A stretch of DNA of 64,000 nt from an uncultured Bacteroidales bacterium (lineage in GTDB: Bacteria > Bacteroidota > Bacteroidia > Bacteroidales > FEN-979): the NCBI GenBank assembly GCA_903959905.1, contig CAJBYO010000047.1, positions 62,001 to 126,000 on the forward strand, written 5' to 3'. Below are positions 61,363 through 64,000 of this stretch, one piece after another. A program made the position numbers and the translations under genes. How positions within the stretch are numbered: position 1 is the first letter of the stretch; each line of letters begins with the position of its first letter. Below the pieces are notes generated by a model, which worked only from the letters and a program-made list of their open reading frames with translations, was not told the origin of the DNA and did not search any database.

Positions 61363-63843
61363 ATGAAAAACATTGAATTCAAGAAACTGCTGCCATACAT
61401 GGCCGCTGTTGTAATATTCCTGGTGGTCACGCTTGTCTATTTCAGCCCGCTCCTGGAAGGAAAGAAGATACTCCAAAGCGATATTGTTAATTTCAAGGGA
61501 GCCTCCAAGGAAATTGCTGACTTCCGCGATAAAACCGGGCAGGAACCCCTCTGGACCAATTCAATGTTCGGCGGCATGCCCGCCTACCAGATCTCGGTAA
61601 AGTACACCTCCAATTTGGTCGGCTATCTTGACACGGCACTGACGCTTGGGCTCCCTCACCCTGCCAACCTGGTGTTCCTCTATTTCCTCGGATTTTTCAT
61701 CCTGCTGATTGTCATGGGTGCCGATCCCTGGCTGTCCATTACCGGTGCCGCTGCATTCGCCTTCTCATCTTACTTTTTCATCATCATTGATGCCGGGCAC
61801 AACTCAAAGGCCCATGCCATCGCCTATATGGCCCCGGTGATGGCCGGCATCATCCTCACGATGAAACGAAAATATCTATGGGGCGGAATTCTCACGGCCG
61901 TGTTTCTCTCCCTTGAAGTCAAAGCCAACCACCCGCAGATCACCTATTACCTGGCCATGATCGTGCTGTTATACGGCCTTTTTGAACTGATCCAATCCAT
62001 CCGGGTTAAAGAACTCACTCCATTTTTCAAAGCTGTTGCAGTGCTGCTGGTTGCCCTTGTCTTTGCTGTTCTCACCAACCTCACGAGTCTCTGGGCAACC
62101 TGGGAATACGGAAAATATACCATCCGCGGGCAATCAGAGCTTACAAGCAACAAAGGAAACAGGACGACGGGCCTTGATAAGGACTATGCAACTCAGTGGA
62201 GTTACGGCGTAAGCGAAACGATGACCCTGCTTATCCCCGATTTTCATGGCGGGTCTTCCAGTGCAAAAATAAGCACCAACTCAAAAATTGCGGAGGCGAT
62301 GAAAGTCAACGGCTTGTCCGACGGCGCCATCAGCCAGTTCACCAGTCAGCCGATGCCTTTCCTTTACTGGGGTGCGCAACCCTTTACATCCGGGCCGGTT
62401 TACGTCGGAGCCATCGTCATCTTCCTCTTTTTCCTCGGGCTCATCATCGTGAAAGGGCCACTGAAATGGTGGCTGCTTTCGGCAACAGTTCTTTCGATCC
62501 TGCTGTCGTGGGGGCACAATTTCATGGGGTTGACCGATTTCTTCCTGAATTATGTCCCTGGATACAATAAGTTCAGGGCAGTATCCATGATCCTTGTGAT
62601 CGCCGAATTTACCATCCCGCTGCTGGGAATCCTTGCCCTGAAGGAAATTGCTGACAGAAAGCGGGATCAGAAGCGGCTTTTCCAGGGGATACAGATCGCC
62701 TTTGCCGTCAGTGCAGGGATCGCATTGTTTTTTGCCGCTTTCCCAGGGATGTTCCTCGATTTTGTCGGAGCCGGCGATCGTTACATGCAGCAGCAGTACC
62801 AGTTTCCCGAATGGCTGATGCAGGCCATCCGCGACGAGCGCCAACGCTTGCTCCGCCTCGACGCCATCAGGTCGTTTGTCTTTATCCTGCTTGCAGGAGG
62901 CCTTACCTGGGCCTTGCTGTTCGCCAAGATCAAAAAAGAATATGCATTTATTGCGTTGACCGTCATCATCCTTGCAGACATGTTCACCGTCAACAAGCGA
63001 TATCTGACCAACGACAGTTTCACCTCCGGAACCAGGGTAGAAAATCCGTTTCAACCCTCTGCCGCTGACAGCCAGATCATGCAGGATAAAGATCCCGATT
63101 TCAGGGTTCTTAACCTGACCACCAGCACCTTCAATGATGCAGGAACATCTTACTATCATAAATCACTGGGCGGGTATCACGGTGCAAAGCTTCGCCGGTA
63201 CCAGGAACTCATTGATCAGGGTATCATGAAAGAAGTTGAAGTATTTGCGAAAAGCATGAGCACCGACAGTACACCGGTCATCAACATGCTCAACACCCGG
63301 TATTTCATCCTTCCGGGCAACGACAAACAACCCATGGCATACCCCAATACCGGGGCGCTCGGAAATGCATGGTTTGTTTCCGGGGTGCAAATGGTTGACA
63401 ATGCTGATGCTGAAATAAAGGCCGTTCAAGGCTTTAATCCTGCAACAACGGCCGTGGTTGATAAACTGTTTGCCGACAACCTGAAATCGTTCACCCCGGC
63501 AAAGGATTCAACCGATATCATCTCGCTTGACACCTATGCCGCCAATGAACTCTCCTACAGTTACCGGAGTAGAAACGGCGGCCTGGCTGTCTTTTCGGAA
63601 ATATATTATCCGAAAGGCTGGAATGCCTATGTCGACGGCCAACTCACACCGCATTTCCGTGCCGACTATGTCCTGCGTGCCATGGTACTTCCGGCAGGCG
63701 AGCATAAGGTCACCTTTAAATTTGAGCCCGCCGTGTATGCCATTGGCGAAAAAGTCTCGTTCGCAAGTTCTCTAGCACTGCTCCTGCTTGTGTTGCTTCT
63801 CGCCGCCACAGAGGGTTGGAAAGCAATGAAAAAACAGGCATGA
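61363..63843 (+). CDS. YfhO family membrane protein (paralogue 2)
   Basis: 826 residues with the same topology as the protein at 11220-13682: a first membrane helix, loop GQEPLWTNSMFGGMPAYQ, about a dozen helices to residue 560, a soluble domain and a final helix. Most segments are alike or identical in the two. It overlaps by four bases (ATGA) the glycosyltransferase gene that follows, so here the partner is an enzyme of surface polysaccharide synthesis. Sugar transfer to a wall or capsule polymer is inferred. Confidence 0.86.
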   Translation: MKNIEFKKLLPYMAAVVIFLVVTLVYFSPLLEGKKILQSDIVNFKGASKEIADFRDKTGQEPLWTNSMFGGMPAYQISVKYTSNLVGYLDTALTLGLPHPANLVFLYFLGFFILLIVMGADPWLSITGAAAFAFSSYFFIIIDAGHNSKAHAIAYMAPVMAGIILTMKRKYLWGGILTAVFLSLEVKANHPQITYYLAMIVLLYGLFELIQSIRVKELTPFFKAVAVLLVALVFAVLTNLTSLWATWEYGKYTIRGQSELTSNKGNRTTGLDKDYATQWSYGVSETMTLLIPDFHGGSSSAKISTNSKIAEAMKVNGLSDGAISQFTSQPMPFLYWGAQPFTSGPVYVGAIVIFLFFLGLIIVKGPLKWWLLSATVLSILLSWGHNFMGLTDFFLNYVPGYNKFRAVSMILVIAEFTIPLLGILALKEIADRKRDQKRLFQGIQIAFAVSAGIALFFAAFPGMFLDFVGAGDRYMQQQYQFPEWLMQAIRDERQRLLRLDAIRSFVFILLAGGLTWALLFAKIKKEYAFIALTVIILADMFTVNKRYLTNDSFTSGTRVENPFQPSAADSQIMQDKDPDFRVLNLTTSTFNDAGTSYYHKSLGGYHGAKLRRYQELIDQGIMKEVEVFAKSMSTDSTPVINMLNTRYFILPGNDKQPMAYPNTGALGNAWFVSGVQMVDNADAEIKAVQGFNPATTAVVDKLFADNLKSFTPAKDSTDIISLDTYAANELSYSYRSRNGGLAVFSEIYYPKGWNAYVDGQLTPHFRADYVLRAMVLPAGEHKVTFKFEPAVYAIGEKVSFASSLALLLLVLLLAATEGWKAMKKQA

Positions 63844-64000
63844 AAAAAGTTCTGATCATCAGTTATTACTGGCCTCCCAGCGGAGGGGCCGGCGTGCAGC
63901 GATGGTTGAAATTTGTCAAATACCTCCGGTGTTTCGGATGGGAGCCCGTTGTGTTCTGCCCCGAAAACCCTGAATATCCCGAAACAGACCATTCTCTTGC
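63840..64000 (+). CDS. Glycosyltransferase family 4-like protein (3' partial)
   Basis: 53 complete codons are visible (MKKVLIISYYWPPSGGAGVQ, then RWLKFVKYLRCFGWEPVV), the typical N-terminal Rossmann start of GT4 enzymes. The gene runs out of the window. ATGA overlap with the YfhO stop indicates coupling. Confidence 0.75.
   Translation, partial: MKKVLIISYYWPPSGGAGVQRWLKFVKYLRCFGWEPVVFCPENPEYPETDHSL

Overview
The window is a stretch of chromosome from an uncultured-type Bacteroidota, most likely Bacteroidales. The evidence is C-terminal type IX secretion (T9SS) sorting domains on two secreted proteins, -7 promoter elements of the form TAnnTTTG in front of many genes, a Rho factor with a long Pro/Arg-rich disordered insertion, a long ribosomal protein THX, a DUF4293 protein and a free-standing four-helix-bundle protein of the 23S-IVS family. 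I see no phage, integrase, transposase, CRISPR array, rRNA or tRNA. Most of the DNA is core or household chromosome.

Layout. 1-2327: end of cydA and complete cydB (cytochrome bd oxidase). 2396-10995: three same-strand sensor genes, a roughly 2000-residue hybrid histidine kinase with twelve PAS domains followed by two REC-histidine kinases, with no DNA-binding output protein beside them. 11220-19812: a YfhO membrane protein, a DUF1295 membrane enzyme, a FakA-FakB-like fusion (DAK2+DegV), a DUF1573 exported protein, a PLP aminotransferase and a NamZ-type muramidase. 19841-25151: LolC/E-like permease, CysH, an Mpl-type Mur ligase and rho. 25337-33612: DUF4293, phosphodiesterase, EEP hydrolase, rmuC, rlmB, a GT-C-like membrane protein, an FtsE-like ATPase and argF. 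33715-38533: MscS channel, diacylglycerol-kinase-like protein, LTA-synthase-like protein and a 3'-5' exonuclease. 38681-41462: a citrate lyase pair in which CitD and CitE are fused. 41528-50244: IVS-type protein, recQ, methyltransferase, a small 11-residue-repeat protein (probable knotted fold), mpg, HU, fmt, TPR protein, a SpoU-family methyltransferase, THX and rsmG. 50388-54558: OPT peptide transporter, PqqD-like protein and PepD. 54696-58187: two T9SS-exported proteins. 58206-60241: two envelope-protein genes enclosed by a 76-bp inverted repeat. 60246-64000: TylF-like methyltransferase, rpmH, a second YfhO paralogue and the start of a glycosyltransferase.

The most unusual thing is not a gene. 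At least fifteen intergenic spaces carry imperfect tandem tracts with a 7-9 bp period, built from a few related words (for example TGACAAA, GAGATTT, AATCGTA, GGTGAAAT, GTCCGCTT). Most lie just behind a stop codon and read with the same word on the sense strand of the gene they follow. Several run into the coding sequence and supply its last codons and stop. One pair forms the near-perfect 76-bp inverted repeat around the two-gene module at 58.2-60.2 kb. Other items to look at are the repeat protein at 44900, the CitD-CitE and FakA-FakB fusions, the twelve-PAS sensor cluster, a palindrome plus bidirectional terminator translated as the tail of the mpg product, and a terminator-like hairpin touching the fmt start codon.
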